Shown one piece after another: positions 1-7,557 of a stretch of 19,506 nt of DNA; position 1 is the stretch's first letter, and each line of letters begins with the position of its first letter. Under the pieces are notes generated by a model. That model worked only from the letters and a program-made list of their open reading frames with translations, ran no database searches and was not told where the DNA came from. Made by a program: the position numbers and the translations under genes. The stretch spans positions 1-19,506 of the forward strand of contig MGCE01000184.1 of the NCBI GenBank assembly GCA_001790315.1. The letters are read 5' to 3'. Source of the stretch: Candidatus Rokubacteria bacterium RIFCSPLOWO2_02_FULL_72_37 (GTDB taxonomy: Bacteria > Methylomirabilota > Methylomirabilia > Rokubacteriales > CSP1-6).

Positions 1-276
1 GGTTCCGGCCGCCTCGGCCGCGCGGACGAGCTCGTCCATCTGGCGCACGACCCGCGGGCCCATCTCGAGCAGGGCGTCGCTGCCCGAGGTGCAGTAGCGG
101 GCGAGGACGAAGCGCGCCAGGGCCCCCACCGGGATGTCCTTGTGGCGGCTGAGGGCCTCGAGGGTCGGCAGCGGATCGATCTGCGAGTACTCGGCCACCA
201 TGCGTCGGAAGCCCGCGTCGGGATCGTCGGGCGGCCAGGGGCCGTGGTACGCCTCGAGGGCGATCACGCGCGCCAC
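1..276 (-). CDS. Probable DUF6027 family protein, C-terminus beyond the window
   Basis: The frame runs from a GTG at 276 to the left edge with no stop, giving 92 residues of an incomplete protein. A purine-rich GGGGGAAGGG lies just upstream of the GTG, which supports this start. Recognisable stretches are LEAYHGPWPPDDPDAGF near the N-terminus, DPLPTLEALS, then IPVGALARFVLARY and GSDALLEMGPRVVRQM. This pattern resembles, from memory, the small uncharacterised family DUF6027, which has no known function. No signal peptide or membrane segment is visible, so a cytoplasmic protein is likely. It follows the PspC-like ORF by 16 bases and probably belongs to the same operon as the selenoprotein upstream. 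The family name is recalled by pattern only; that this is a real coding frame is much more certain. Confidence 0.72.
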   Translation of the reverse strand, partial: MARVIALEAYHGPWPPDDPDAGFRRMVAEYSQIDPLPTLEALSRHKDIPVGALARFVLARYCTSGSDALLEMGPRVVRQMDELVRAAEAAGT

Positions 277-292
277 CGGCGCCCTTCCCCCG

Positions 293-412
293 CTACGCGA
301 CGGGCGCGCCGCGGGAGGCCGCGCGCGCGGTGGGGTCCCATCCGAGCCACTCGGCGATTCCGCCGCAGACGCCCGCGATCTTCCTGTTCGTCCGCGAGCG
401 CTGGAGCCGCAT
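293..412 (-). pseudogene. Truncated PspC-domain ORF
   Basis: This 39-residue frame begins at an ATG that overlaps the selenoprotein stop codon as TGATG, an arrangement typical of translational coupling. Residues 6-25 read RSRTNRKIAGVCGGIAEWLG and are followed by WDPT, which matches the start of the PspC domain (phage shock protein C type). In normal PspC domains the DPT is followed by a hydrophobic membrane helix. Here the frame runs into an Ala/Arg-rich tail and a TAG, and I found no continuation of the helix in the other frames before the next gene. It is either a decayed gene or a soluble mini-PspC peptide. I favour decay, but the clean overlap with the upstream gene leaves real expression possible. 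Confidence 0.6.
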
Positions 413-2097
413 CAGCCGAGCGGCGCGATCGGGCGGCTGACCGCGCGGCTGAAGGTGCAGTTCGGCACGACCGACGAGTGCTTGCCCGGCCCGCCGGCCA
501 CGATCACGAAGACGTCGTCGGGCGACGACACCTGGGGCAGCAGCGCCTCGTCGTCGCGCGCGGCGTTCATCCAGGCCGGCCAGTCCTGCATCCCCCACAT
601 CCCGCCGAGCTTGAGCGTGCGGAGGGGCAGCCGCGCGTGCTCGAAGATGTAGCGCTGCACGTCGGCGCGCGTGAGCCCGTCGCCGGCGATCGTCGCCGCG
701 TGCTCGGGGCCCAGCACGATCAGGAGCTGGCTCTGCGCGAGGAACCAGCCGACGTTGGAGCCGAGCGACACCGCCGTGTCCGCGACCGTGGCGAGAATCC
801 CCGCGGCGGTCGTCGAGACATGGTCGTTGACGTTGTGGGGCGGCTCGCCGCCGAAGACCGTGACCGCATTGTCTTCCCGCAGCGGCTTCCAGGGGGCGTC
901 CGCGCGCTCGGCGACGCAGTACGTGAACTTCGCGGGGCTTCCCTGGGTGGCCATGTCGTGGCGGCCCGGCCACGCGCCGCCGACGTTCATCAGGATGAGG
1001 CGGAGCGCGCGACCGATCGTCGCGTTGGCGCGGAAGCCCGGGCCGAAGCAGCCGGAGCCCGCGTGCACGCCGATCTCGGCGGCGAGCGGGCCGTGGACGA
1101 TCACGAGCGGCGCGACGGGATGCGTCGTCGCCTGCACGCCGTAGAGGTTGAAGGCGGGGTCGAGCATCGCCTGGACGGCGGCGACGATCACCGGGAAGGC
1201 CGCCGGTTCGCAGCCGGCCATCACGGCGTTGACCGCGAGCTTCTCGAGCGTGGCCTCGCGCCAGAGCGGCGGCAGCGCGCCGAGCACGCGCTCGGCAGGC
1301 GCCCCGGCGAGCATCGCCTGCACGCGCTCCGGCGTCGGCGGGATGATCGGCAGCCCGTCGCACCACTGGCGAGCGCAGAACTCGGCGAAAATCTCCTGCG
1401 GGTCGTACGGGAGTAAGAGATCGGGCCCGTCCGGCGCGTCAGTGATCGCGCGTGTCGGCGTCCCGAGCATCGCCGCCCCGGGTGAGGGCGGGCGTGTCGG
1501 AGCCCCGGGCTCCTCTCTCAGGCCACCCTCGGTCGAAACAGGCCTCGCGGCACCCGATACAACAGAGGCCCCGGTGGCGAGCAGGCTCGCGAGCTGCTCG
1601 AGCGCCTGGTGCGCGCGGCGCACGACCGCCTCGGGCCGCTCGCCGCCCAGCGGGTGCTGGACCACGAGCAGCGGGAGCCCGGACACGCCGAGCGCCGCGA
1701 GCTCGCTCAGCGCGAGCCCCTGGAAGGCCGTCGTGCCGATGAGGCCCGCGGGCGTGCCCGCCTTCGCGACCTCGATGGCGTCGTGGAGACTCCACGACGT
1801 GCACGACCCTCAGTCGCCGGAGCCGGCGAAGACGACGTCGCACTCCTTCGCGAGCTCCGCGATCAGCTGGGCCGGCGCGGCGACCGCGGCGTTCGCCTTG
1901 CGGCGTCGCACGACGGCCCTCACGCCGTAGCGGTCGCGCAAGAGCGCGCCGAGCTCGTCGGCGAGGCGGTCGAAGTTGTGCTTCGTGTTGTCGACGAAGC
2001 CGACCGTCCGGCCCGCCAGGTCGTCCGGTAGGGGCGGCGCGATCAGACCTTCCCGCCGGACGACGCCGACGGGCGAGAGGATGCGGATACGCGTCAT
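412..2097 (-). CDS. UGSC-family selenoprotein, two-domain (Sec at in-frame TGA)
   Basis: The gene reads from ATG 2097 to TGA 414-412, 561 residues if the in-frame TGA at 1812-1810 is decoded as selenocysteine (residue 96). The frame before the TGA ends in VVFAGSGD and the frame after it continues GSCTSWSLHDAIE, giving the Sec-Gly-Ser-Cys motif that names the UGSC family. Residues 1-175 form the UGSC domain (TRIRILSPVG, LAGRTVGFVDNTKHN). A Pro/Gly-rich linker follows at about 175-215. A second domain of about 340 residues contains WCDGLPIIPPTPERV, NAVMAGCEP, GVQATTHPVAPLVIVHGP, HNVNDHVSTTAAGI and AGGPGKHSS. The start overlaps the stop of the upstream small gene by four bases (ATGA). The reaction is unknown; Sec and Cys three residues apart suggest a redox centre. 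Gene callers would report a 95-residue protein plus a second ORF starting at 1686 or 1470. Confidence 0.85.
1779..1812 (-). promoter_or_regulatory. Bacterial SECIS hairpin downstream of the Sec UGA
   Basis: Counting the U of UGA (base 1812) as 1, the mRNA forms CGUCGUGG at 14-21, loop AGUCU at 22-26, and CCACGACG at 27-34: a perfect 8-bp stem with a five-base loop. The stem and loop lie within the coding frame. In E. coli fdhF the loop bases G23 and U24 are the SelB contacts; here positions 23 and 24 are also G and U, in a very similar loop. The bulged U17 of fdhF is not present, since this stem is fully paired. Position and loop are seen in the sequence; SelB binding is inferred. Confidence 0.8.
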
Positions 2098-2330
2098 GCC
2101 TGTCTCCCCTTCCCCCGGGCCGGGCCGCGGAGCCCTGTCGACCGGGCGAGCAACCGACCGAGCGTCTCGTGCAGCTCCGCAAGGATCGTCCGCTTGACCG
2201 CGACCTGTACGGACTCGACGGGCTCCGCGCTCCCCGCGCGGTGGATCACCAGCGTGCCGGTGAACTCCTGCGCGCGCTCGTCGGTCGCGGCCAGGCCGCG
2301 GAGCGTCAGCACTTCCCAGATCTCAGCCAT
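2094..2330 (-). CDS. Small protein of unknown function, first gene of the selenoprotein operon
   Basis: This 78-residue protein starts at ATG 2330 and its TGA stop overlaps the selenoprotein ATG as ATGA. I do not recognise the family. The N-terminal half (MAEIWEVLTLRGLAATDERAQ onward) looks like alternating strands, followed by a helix-prone segment around ILAELHETLGRLLARS and a basic tail RGPARGKGRQA. There are no cysteines, signal peptide or membrane segment. The tight coupling suggests a partner or accessory of the UGSC protein. Its start codon faces the gluconokinase start across 17 bases, so its promoter must overlap that gap or the neighbouring coding sequence. Confidence 0.72.
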   Translation of the reverse strand: MAEIWEVLTLRGLAATDERAQEFTGTLVIHRAGSAEPVESVQVAVKRTILAELHETLGRLLARSTGLRGPARGKGRQA

Positions 2331-2332
2331 GG

Positions 2333-2347
2333 GCGGTATCTTACCGC
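2333..2347. promoter_or_regulatory. Perfect inverted repeat between divergent start codons
   Basis: GCGGTA-TCT-TACCGC is a perfect 6-bp inverted repeat with a three-base centre and fills almost the whole 17-base gap between two divergent ATG codons. Its core reads TATCTT on the plus strand and TAAGAT on the minus strand, each fitting TAnnnT of a -10 element, so it could be a symmetric bidirectional promoter or an operator. No convincing -35 hexamer is visible on either side, and neither gene has a Shine-Dalgarno sequence in the gap, so both transcripts may be leaderless or nearly so. Confidence 0.45.
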
Positions 2348-3790
2348 ATGGTCATCGCGCTCGACGTCGGCTCGTCGTCGGCCCGGGCCGCCCTCTACGA
2401 CGACGCCGGTCGCCCCGCCACCGGCCGGTTCCATCGTGTCGTCTACGAGTCCACCGTGACGCCGGACGGCGGCGTCGAGCACGACCCGGTCCGGCTGCTC
2501 GCCGCGGCCGCCGAGTGCGTCGACGGCGTGCTGGTCGGCGCGCGCCCCGGCGAGGTGCGAGCGGTCGGCGTGACGACCTTCTGGCACGGCCTGCTCGGGT
2601 TCGACGCGGGCGGAGACCCGGTGACGCCCGTGCTCATGTGGGCCGACACGCGGAGCACCCCCGACGCGCGCCTCCTGCGCGGGGCGCTCGACGAGGGCGC
2701 GCTGCACGCGCGCACGGGCTGTCACCTGCACTCGTCCTACTGGCCGGCGAAGCTCCGCTGGCTCGCGCGCGCGAGGCCCCGCGTCGTCCGCCGGGTGGCG
2801 CGCTGGGGCTCGATCGGCGAGCACCTGGCGCTCTCGCTGTTCGGCGAGGCGACGACGAGCGTGTCGATGGCCTCCGGCACCGGCCTGCTCGACCAGGAGG
2901 CGATCCGGTGGGACCCCGAGGCGCTCGCCGCCGCGGGCATCGGGGAGGAGCAGCTGTTCCGGCTCGTCGACCGCACCGACGCGCAGCAGGGGCTCAGGCC
3001 GCAGTGGGCGAGGCGCTGGGCGCCGCTGCGCGGAGTCGGCTGGTTCCCCGCGGTCGGCGACGGCGCCGCGGGCAACGTCGGCTCGGACTGCACGGACCGC
3101 ACCCGTGTGGCGCTGAACGTCGGCACCTCCGCAGCGCTCCGGGTGATCACCGAGGACCCGACGGCGCCGCCCCGCGGCCTCTGGCGCTACCGCGTCGACC
3201 GCCGCCGCGCGATGGTGGGAGGCGCGACCTCCGAGGGAGGGAACGTCCGGGCATGGTGCCGTCAGGTGCTGCGCCTGCCGCCCGACGCCGAGCTCGAGGC
3301 CGCGCTGGCGGCGCTGCCCGCCGCCGGTCACGGCCTGACCGTGCTCCCGCACCTGGCGGGCGAGCGGGCGCCCGGCTGGCGCGGCGACCGTCACGGGGTG
3401 ATCGCGGGACTGCGGCTCGACACGACGGCGCTCGAGATCGTGCGGGCCGCCCTGGAGGCGGTCGCGCTGCGACTGGCCCTCGTCCACGAGCTGCTCGCGC
3501 CCCGCGCCGCCGCCGACCACGCGATCATCGCCTCCGGCGGCGCCCTCGCCGGCTCGCGGGTCTTCACGCAGATCGTCGCCGACGCCCTCGGCCGGCCGGT
3601 CACGTGGTCGCCCGAACCCGAGGCGACGAGCCGCGGCGCGGCCCTGCTCGCGCTCGACGCGCTCGGCGCCCTGCCCGAGCGCGGCGCCCCGCGCACCGGG
3701 CTCGGGGAGACGTTCGCTCCGGACGCCGCGCGCCACGCCCGCTACCGGGAGGCGCTTGCGCGCCAGGCTCGACTCGACGCGGAGGTATGA
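2348..3790 (+). CDS. FGGY-family carbohydrate kinase, probable gluconokinase
   Basis: This 480-residue protein has the usual length and layout of FGGY sugar kinases. The N-terminal phosphate-binding motif is IALDVGSSSARAALYD (residues 3-18). The middle contains WADTRS and GEATTSVSMASGTGLLD. The C-terminal actin-like lobe has NVGTSAALRV, GGATSEGGNVRAW and the family signature region IIASGGALAGSRVFTQIV. It phosphorylates a sugar or sugar acid with ATP. Because the following genes encode the oxidative pentose phosphate enzymes, gluconate to 6-phosphogluconate is the most likely reaction, but xylulokinase-type specificity cannot be excluded by reading. It is the first gene of the operon and its ATG follows directly on an inverted repeat, with no ribosome binding site. 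Confidence 0.88.
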   Translation: MVIALDVGSSSARAALYDDAGRPATGRFHRVVYESTVTPDGGVEHDPVRLLAAAAECVDGVLVGARPGEVRAVGVTTFWHGLLGFDAGGDPVTPVLMWADTRSTPDARLLRGALDEGALHARTGCHLHSSYWPAKLRWLARARPRVVRRVARWGSIGEHLALSLFGEATTSVSMASGTGLLDQEAIRWDPEALAAAGIGEEQLFRLVDRTDAQQGLRPQWARRWAPLRGVGWFPAVGDGAAGNVGSDCTDRTRVALNVGTSAALRVITEDPTAPPRGLWRYRVDRRRAMVGGATSEGGNVRAWCRQVLRLPPDAELEAALAALPAAGHGLTVLPHLAGERAPGWRGDRHGVIAGLRLDTTALEIVRAALEAVALRLALVHELLAPRAAADHAIIASGGALAGSRVFTQIVADALGRPVTWSPEPEATSRGAALLALDALGALPERGAPRTGLGETFAPDAARHARYREALARQARLDAEV

Positions 3791-3800
3791 TGGGCACGTC

Positions 3801-4556
3801 ATGGGCTCCGCACCGAACGTCATCGTTGTCGCGGACCAGGAAGCGCTGGCGGAGACCGCGGCGCAGCTCGTCGTGGACGTCGCGGCCGAGGCCGTGGACG
3901 CGCGCGGCCGGTTCTCGCTGGTGCTCGCGGGCGGCGCGACACCTCGCGCAACGTACCGGCGACTCGCACAGTCGCCGCTGCGCGACCGGGTCGCCTGGCG
4001 GCGCGCGCGCGTCTTCTTCGGCGACGAGCGGGCGGTGCCGCCGGAGCATCCCGAGTCCAACTACCGCATGGCGTACGAGACGCTGCTGTCGCGCGTGGAT
4101 GTGCCCGCGACGCAGGTGTTCCGTATCCGCGCCGAGGCGGACGACACGGACGCGGCCGCCGCGGAGTACGCGCGGACCCTGGGCGAGGTCCTCGGCACCC
4201 GGCGTGGCGAGTTGCCGCGCTTCGACCTCGTCCTGCTGGGTCTCGGCGTCGACGGCCATACCGCATCGCTCTTTCCGGGCTCGCCCGTCGTCCGCGAGGT
4301 CTTCCGGCCGGTCGCCGCGGTCCACGCGGCCGCCGCGGTCATCCCCGAGCGGATCACGCTGACGCTGCCCGTGATCAACGCGGCGGCCCGCGTCGTCTAC
4401 CTCGTCGCGGGCGCGGAGAAGGCGAAGGTCGTGCGGGCCGTCCTGGCCGACCAGGCCACGGTGCCCGCGGCCATGGTGCGGCCCGAGAACGGCACGCTCG
4501 TGTGGCTCCTCGATCGCGCCGCCGCCGGCCGGCTCACGGCGCCGGAGGCCCGCTGA
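3801..4556 (+). CDS. pgl: 6-phosphogluconolactonase
   Basis: This 251-residue protein hydrolyses 6-phosphoglucono-1,5-lactone to 6-phosphogluconate in the cytoplasm. It shows the NagB/PGL-fold motifs LAGGATPRATY (42-52), FFGDERAVP (72-80) and LLGLGVDGHTASLFPG, all of which contact the phosphosugar in this family, and it has the normal length. I chose ATG 3801, 10 bases after the kinase stop; a GGAGG at 3781-3785 inside the kinase end is the only Shine-Dalgarno-like sequence. An in-frame start at 3756 would add 15 Arg-rich residues unlike the family. It sits between the kinase and the RpiB-PGI fusion. Confidence 0.93.
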   Translation: MGSAPNVIVVADQEALAETAAQLVVDVAAEAVDARGRFSLVLAGGATPRATYRRLAQSPLRDRVAWRRARVFFGDERAVPPEHPESNYRMAYETLLSRVDVPATQVFRIRAEADDTDAAAAEYARTLGEVLGTRRGELPRFDLVLLGLGVDGHTASLFPGSPVVREVFRPVAAVHAAAAVIPERITLTLPVINAAARVVYLVAGAEKAKVVRAVLADQATVPAAMVRPENGTLVWLLDRAAAGRLTAPEAR

Positions 4557-4558
4557 GC

Positions 4559-6664
4559 GTGCGGCTCGCCGTCGGCGCCGACCACGCGGGGTTCCCCCTC
4601 AAGACGCCCGTGATCCGCGCCCTCGAGCAGGACGGTCACCAGGTCGTGGATCTCGGCACCCACTCCACGGACGCGGTCGACTACCCGGACTACGCGAGAG
4701 CGGTGGGCACGGCGGTCCGTGACGGGCACGTCGACCTCGGTCTGCTGATCTGCGGGAGCGGTGCGGGCGTGGCCATCGCGGCCAACAAGCTCCGCGGGGT
4801 CCGGGCCGCCCTCTGCCACGATCTCTTCACCGCCCGCCAGGCCCGCCAGGACGACGACGCCAATGTCCTCTGCCTCGGCGCGCGCGTCGTGGGGCTCGAC
4901 ATGGCCGTCGCGCTCGCGCGCGAGTTCGTCGGCGCGCGCTTCTCGCACGCCGAACGCCACGCGCGGCGCCTCGCGAAGGTGGCCGAGCTGGAAGCCGACG
5001 AGCTCGGGCGCGAGCGCGCCGCCGCTCGGGGCCGGCGGCACGCCGACCCGCTGACCCACCCGGCCGTCGTCGGCGCGCTCACGCGGCTCGCCGCGCTCGA
5101 CGCCGGCACGAGGCTCTGGGCGAGGGACGCGAGCCTCTGGAGCGGTGACGCGGCCGCCCAGGCGTCGATCCGCGGCCGCCTGGGCTGGCTCACGGCGCCC
5201 GCGGCGATGCGCGAGCGTCTGGGGGAGCTCGGATCGTTCGTCGCGTCGGTGCGCCGCGACGGGCTGACCGACGTCGTGCTGCTCGGGATGGGCGGCTCGA
5301 GCCTCGCGGCCGAGGTGCTCGCGGCCACGTTCGGGCCGGCACCCGGCCAGCCGCGCCTCACGATCCTCGACACGACGGATCCCGGCACGATCCACGCGGT
5401 GCGGGGGCGCGTGACGCTGGCCCGGACGCTCTTCCTGGTCGCCTCGAAGTCCGGGACGACCGCGGAGATGCTGGCGCTCTACAGGTTCTTCCGCGCGGAG
5501 CTGGCGGGCCGGGTGGCGCGACCGGGAACCCACTTCGTCGCGATCACGGACCCGAAGACGCCGCTCGAGCGCCTCGCCGTCGACGACGGCTTCCGCCACA
5601 CCTTCCTCAACGATCCCGAGATCGGCGGACGATTCTCGGCGCTCTCGTGCTTCGGGCTCGTGCCCGGCACGCTCCTCGGCGTGGACCTGCCGACGCTCCT
5701 CGACGACGCGGTCTCGATGGCCACGCGCTGCCGGGGCTTCGCGCCGCTCCGCGACAACCCTGGCGTGCGGCTCGGCGCGCTCCTCGGTGGGTTCGCCGAG
5801 ACCGGGCGCGACAAGGTCACGCTCGTCCTCTCCGAGCCGCTCCGCGCCTTCGGCGCCTGGCTCGAGCAGCTCCTGACCGAGTCCACGGGCAAGCAGGGCA
5901 AGGGGCTCGTCGTGATCCACGAGGAGCCGCCCGGACCGCGCGCGGTCTACGGCGACGACCGCCTCTTCGTCGCGATCGCCCTCGGTGAGGACCGCGCACT
6001 GGAGGCCAGCGTCGCCCCGCTCGAGGCCGCCGGCCAGCCGGTCGTGCGTCTCACCCTCGGCGGCCGGTCCGATCTCGGGGGGGAGTTCTTCCGCTGGGAG
6101 ATGGCGACGGCCGTGGCCGGGGCCGTGCTCGGAGTGAACCCGTTCGACGAGCCGAACGTCGCGCAGGCCAAGGCCGCGACGAGCGCAGCGCTCGACGCGT
6201 TCCGCGAGCACGGCGAGCTCCCCGGGGTCGCGGCCGACGACGTCGAGGCGGTCGCGCGCGCGCTCGCGGCGGCGGCGCCCGGCGACTACGCGGCGTTCCT
6301 CGCCTACCTCGCGCCCGTGCCCGGCACGGCGGCCGCGCTCCAGAAGCTCCGCGCGCTCGTCCGCGACCGCACCCGGCTGGCGACCACGCTGGGCTGGGGC
6401 CCGCGCTACCTGCACTCGACCGGGCAGCTCCACAAGGGCGGACCGAACACGCCGATCCTCCTGGTCTTCACCGCGCGCGACCGCCACGACCTGGCGATCC
6501 CCGGCGAGACCTACGGGTTCTCGACGCTCAAGATGGCGCAGGCGCTCGGCGACGTCACGACGCTCCGCGCCGCCGGCCGGCGCGCGTTCTGGCTGCCGCT
6601 CGGCGACGCGCCCGAGGCCGCGCTCGAGGAGCTCGCCGCCGGGCTCGCCAGGCGACTCGGCTGA
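4559..6664 (+). CDS. rpiB-pgi: RpiB-PGI fusion: ribose-5-phosphate isomerase B / glucose-6-phosphate isomerase
   Basis: This 701-residue protein joins two isomerases. Residues 1 to about 148 are RpiB: VGADHAGFPLK at the start, catalytic-type Cys65 in LLICGSGAGVAIAANK, and DDDANVLCLGARVVG. Residues from about 160 are a phosphoglucose isomerase domain: LLGMGGSSLA (241-250), SKSGTT (296-301), GGRFSALSCFGLVPG (356-370), ESTGKQGKG (441-449) and GQLHKGGPNTP (622-632). This PGI type resembles the one found in transaldolase-PGI bifunctional proteins, here paired with RpiB instead. Predicted reactions are ribulose-5-P to ribose-5-P and fructose-6-P to glucose-6-P. The GTG at 4559 has a GGAGG 10 bases upstream; an earlier ATG at 4502 would add 19 basic residues and overlap pgl. 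No stop or frameshift lies between the domains. Confidence 0.92.
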   Translation: MRLAVGADHAGFPLKTPVIRALEQDGHQVVDLGTHSTDAVDYPDYARAVGTAVRDGHVDLGLLICGSGAGVAIAANKLRGVRAALCHDLFTARQARQDDDANVLCLGARVVGLDMAVALAREFVGARFSHAERHARRLAKVAELEADELGRERAAARGRRHADPLTHPAVVGALTRLAALDAGTRLWARDASLWSGDAAAQASIRGRLGWLTAPAAMRERLGELGSFVASVRRDGLTDVVLLGMGGSSLAAEVLAATFGPAPGQPRLTILDTTDPGTIHAVRGRVTLARTLFLVASKSGTTAEMLALYRFFRAELAGRVARPGTHFVAITDPKTPLERLAVDDGFRHTFLNDPEIGGRFSALSCFGLVPGTLLGVDLPTLLDDAVSMATRCRGFAPLRDNPGVRLGALLGGFAETGRDKVTLVLSEPLRAFGAWLEQLLTESTGKQGKGLVVIHEEPPGPRAVYGDDRLFVAIALGEDRALEASVAPLEAAGQPVVRLTLGGRSDLGGEFFRWEMATAVAGAVLGVNPFDEPNVAQAKAATSAALDAFREHGELPGVAADDVEAVARALAAAAPGDYAAFLAYLAPVPGTAAALQKLRALVRDRTRLATTLGWGPRYLHSTGQLHKGGPNTPILLVFTARDRHDLAIPGETYGFSTLKMAQALGDVTTLRAAGRRAFWLPLGDAPEAALEELAAGLARRLG

Positions 6665-7557
6665 TGCAGCTCGGCTTCGTCGGCCTCGGGCGCATGGGCG
6701 GCAACATGGTGACGCGCCTGCTCCGGGGCGGCCACGAGGTCGTCGTGTACGACCGCTCCGCCGAGGCCGTCCGCACGGCCGCGGCCGGCGGCGCGCGGGC
6801 TACGGACGCGCTCGAAGGGCTGGTCCGGGCGCTCGCCCCGCCGCGCCACGTCTGGGTCATGGTGCCCGCGGGCGACCCGACGGAGACGACGATCCAGGCG
6901 CTGGCGCCGCTGCTCGCGCGCGGCGACACGATCGTCGACGGCGGCAACACGCGCTGGAAGGACGACGTGCGGCGTGCGCAGAACCTGGCCGCGCGCGGGC
7001 TCGACTACGTGGACGTGGGAACCAGCGGTGGCGTCTGGGGCCTCGCCAACGGGTACTGCCTCATGGTGGGCGGCGGCCCCGCCGCCGTCGAGCGCCTCGC
7101 GCCGATCTTCACCACGCTCGCGCCCTCCGACGGCTGGCGGCACGTCGGGTCCGGTGGGAGCGGCCACTACGTGAAGATGGTCCACAACGGGATCGAGTAC
7201 GCGCTCATGCAGGCGTACGCCGAGGGGTTCGAGCTCATGTCGGCCTCGGAGTACGGGCTCGACGTGGCCCGGATCGCCCACCTCTGGAATCAAGGGAGCG
7301 TGATCCGCTCCTGGCTGCTCGAGCTGACGGCGGACGCGCTCCGCGACGACCCCACGCTCGCAGGCCTCCGGCCGTGGGTGGAGGATTCCGGCGAGGGGCG
7401 CTGGACCGTCGAGGACGCCGTCGAGAAGGCCGTCCCGGCGCCGACGATCACCGCGGCGCTCTACGCCCGCTTCCGCTCGCGCCGGGAGAACTCCTTCGCG
7501 GACCGGCTGCTGGCCGCGATGCGCCGTGCTTTCGGGGGCCATGCCGTCCGCCGATGA
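6664..7557 (+). CDS. gnd: 6-phosphogluconate dehydrogenase, decarboxylating, short form
   Basis: This 297-residue enzyme oxidises and decarboxylates 6-phosphogluconate to ribulose-5-P. Its Rossmann motif is GFVGLGRMGGNM (4-15). It also has DGGNTRWKDD, VDVGTSGGVWGLANGYCLMVGG split around the substrate site, and GGSGHYVKMVHNGIEYALMQ with the catalytic Lys. It belongs to the short class (about 300 residues, YqeC/GndA-like) rather than the 470-residue E. coli form. An aspartate follows the second strand (VVVYDRS), which hints at NAD rather than NADP; this is inference. The ATG overlaps the upstream stop by one base (TGATG). Confidence 0.93.
   Translation: MQLGFVGLGRMGGNMVTRLLRGGHEVVVYDRSAEAVRTAAAGGARATDALEGLVRALAPPRHVWVMVPAGDPTETTIQALAPLLARGDTIVDGGNTRWKDDVRRAQNLAARGLDYVDVGTSGGVWGLANGYCLMVGGGPAAVERLAPIFTTLAPSDGWRHVGSGGSGHYVKMVHNGIEYALMQAYAEGFELMSASEYGLDVARIAHLWNQGSVIRSWLLELTADALRDDPTLAGLRPWVEDSGEGRWTVEDAVEKAVPAPTITAALYARFRSRRENSFADRLLAAMRRAFGGHAVRR

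Noticed and set aside
1540..1580. Cys-rich peptide CCIGCREAC on the minus strand within the UGSC linker
   Set aside because: It exists only in a shifted frame of a long shadow ORF, which lacks any recognisable domain.
1686..2097. Reading the TGA at 1812-1810 as a true stop and the UGSC gene as a broken pseudogene
   Set aside because: Protein similarity continues in the same frame with no shift, the residue falls exactly in the U-G-S-C motif, and a well-placed SECIS-like hairpin follows.
2306..6487. Long minus-strand open frames opposite the kinase and RpiB-PGI genes
   Set aside because: They are Arg/Ala/Gly-rich shadow frames with no family motifs and run against clear enzymes.
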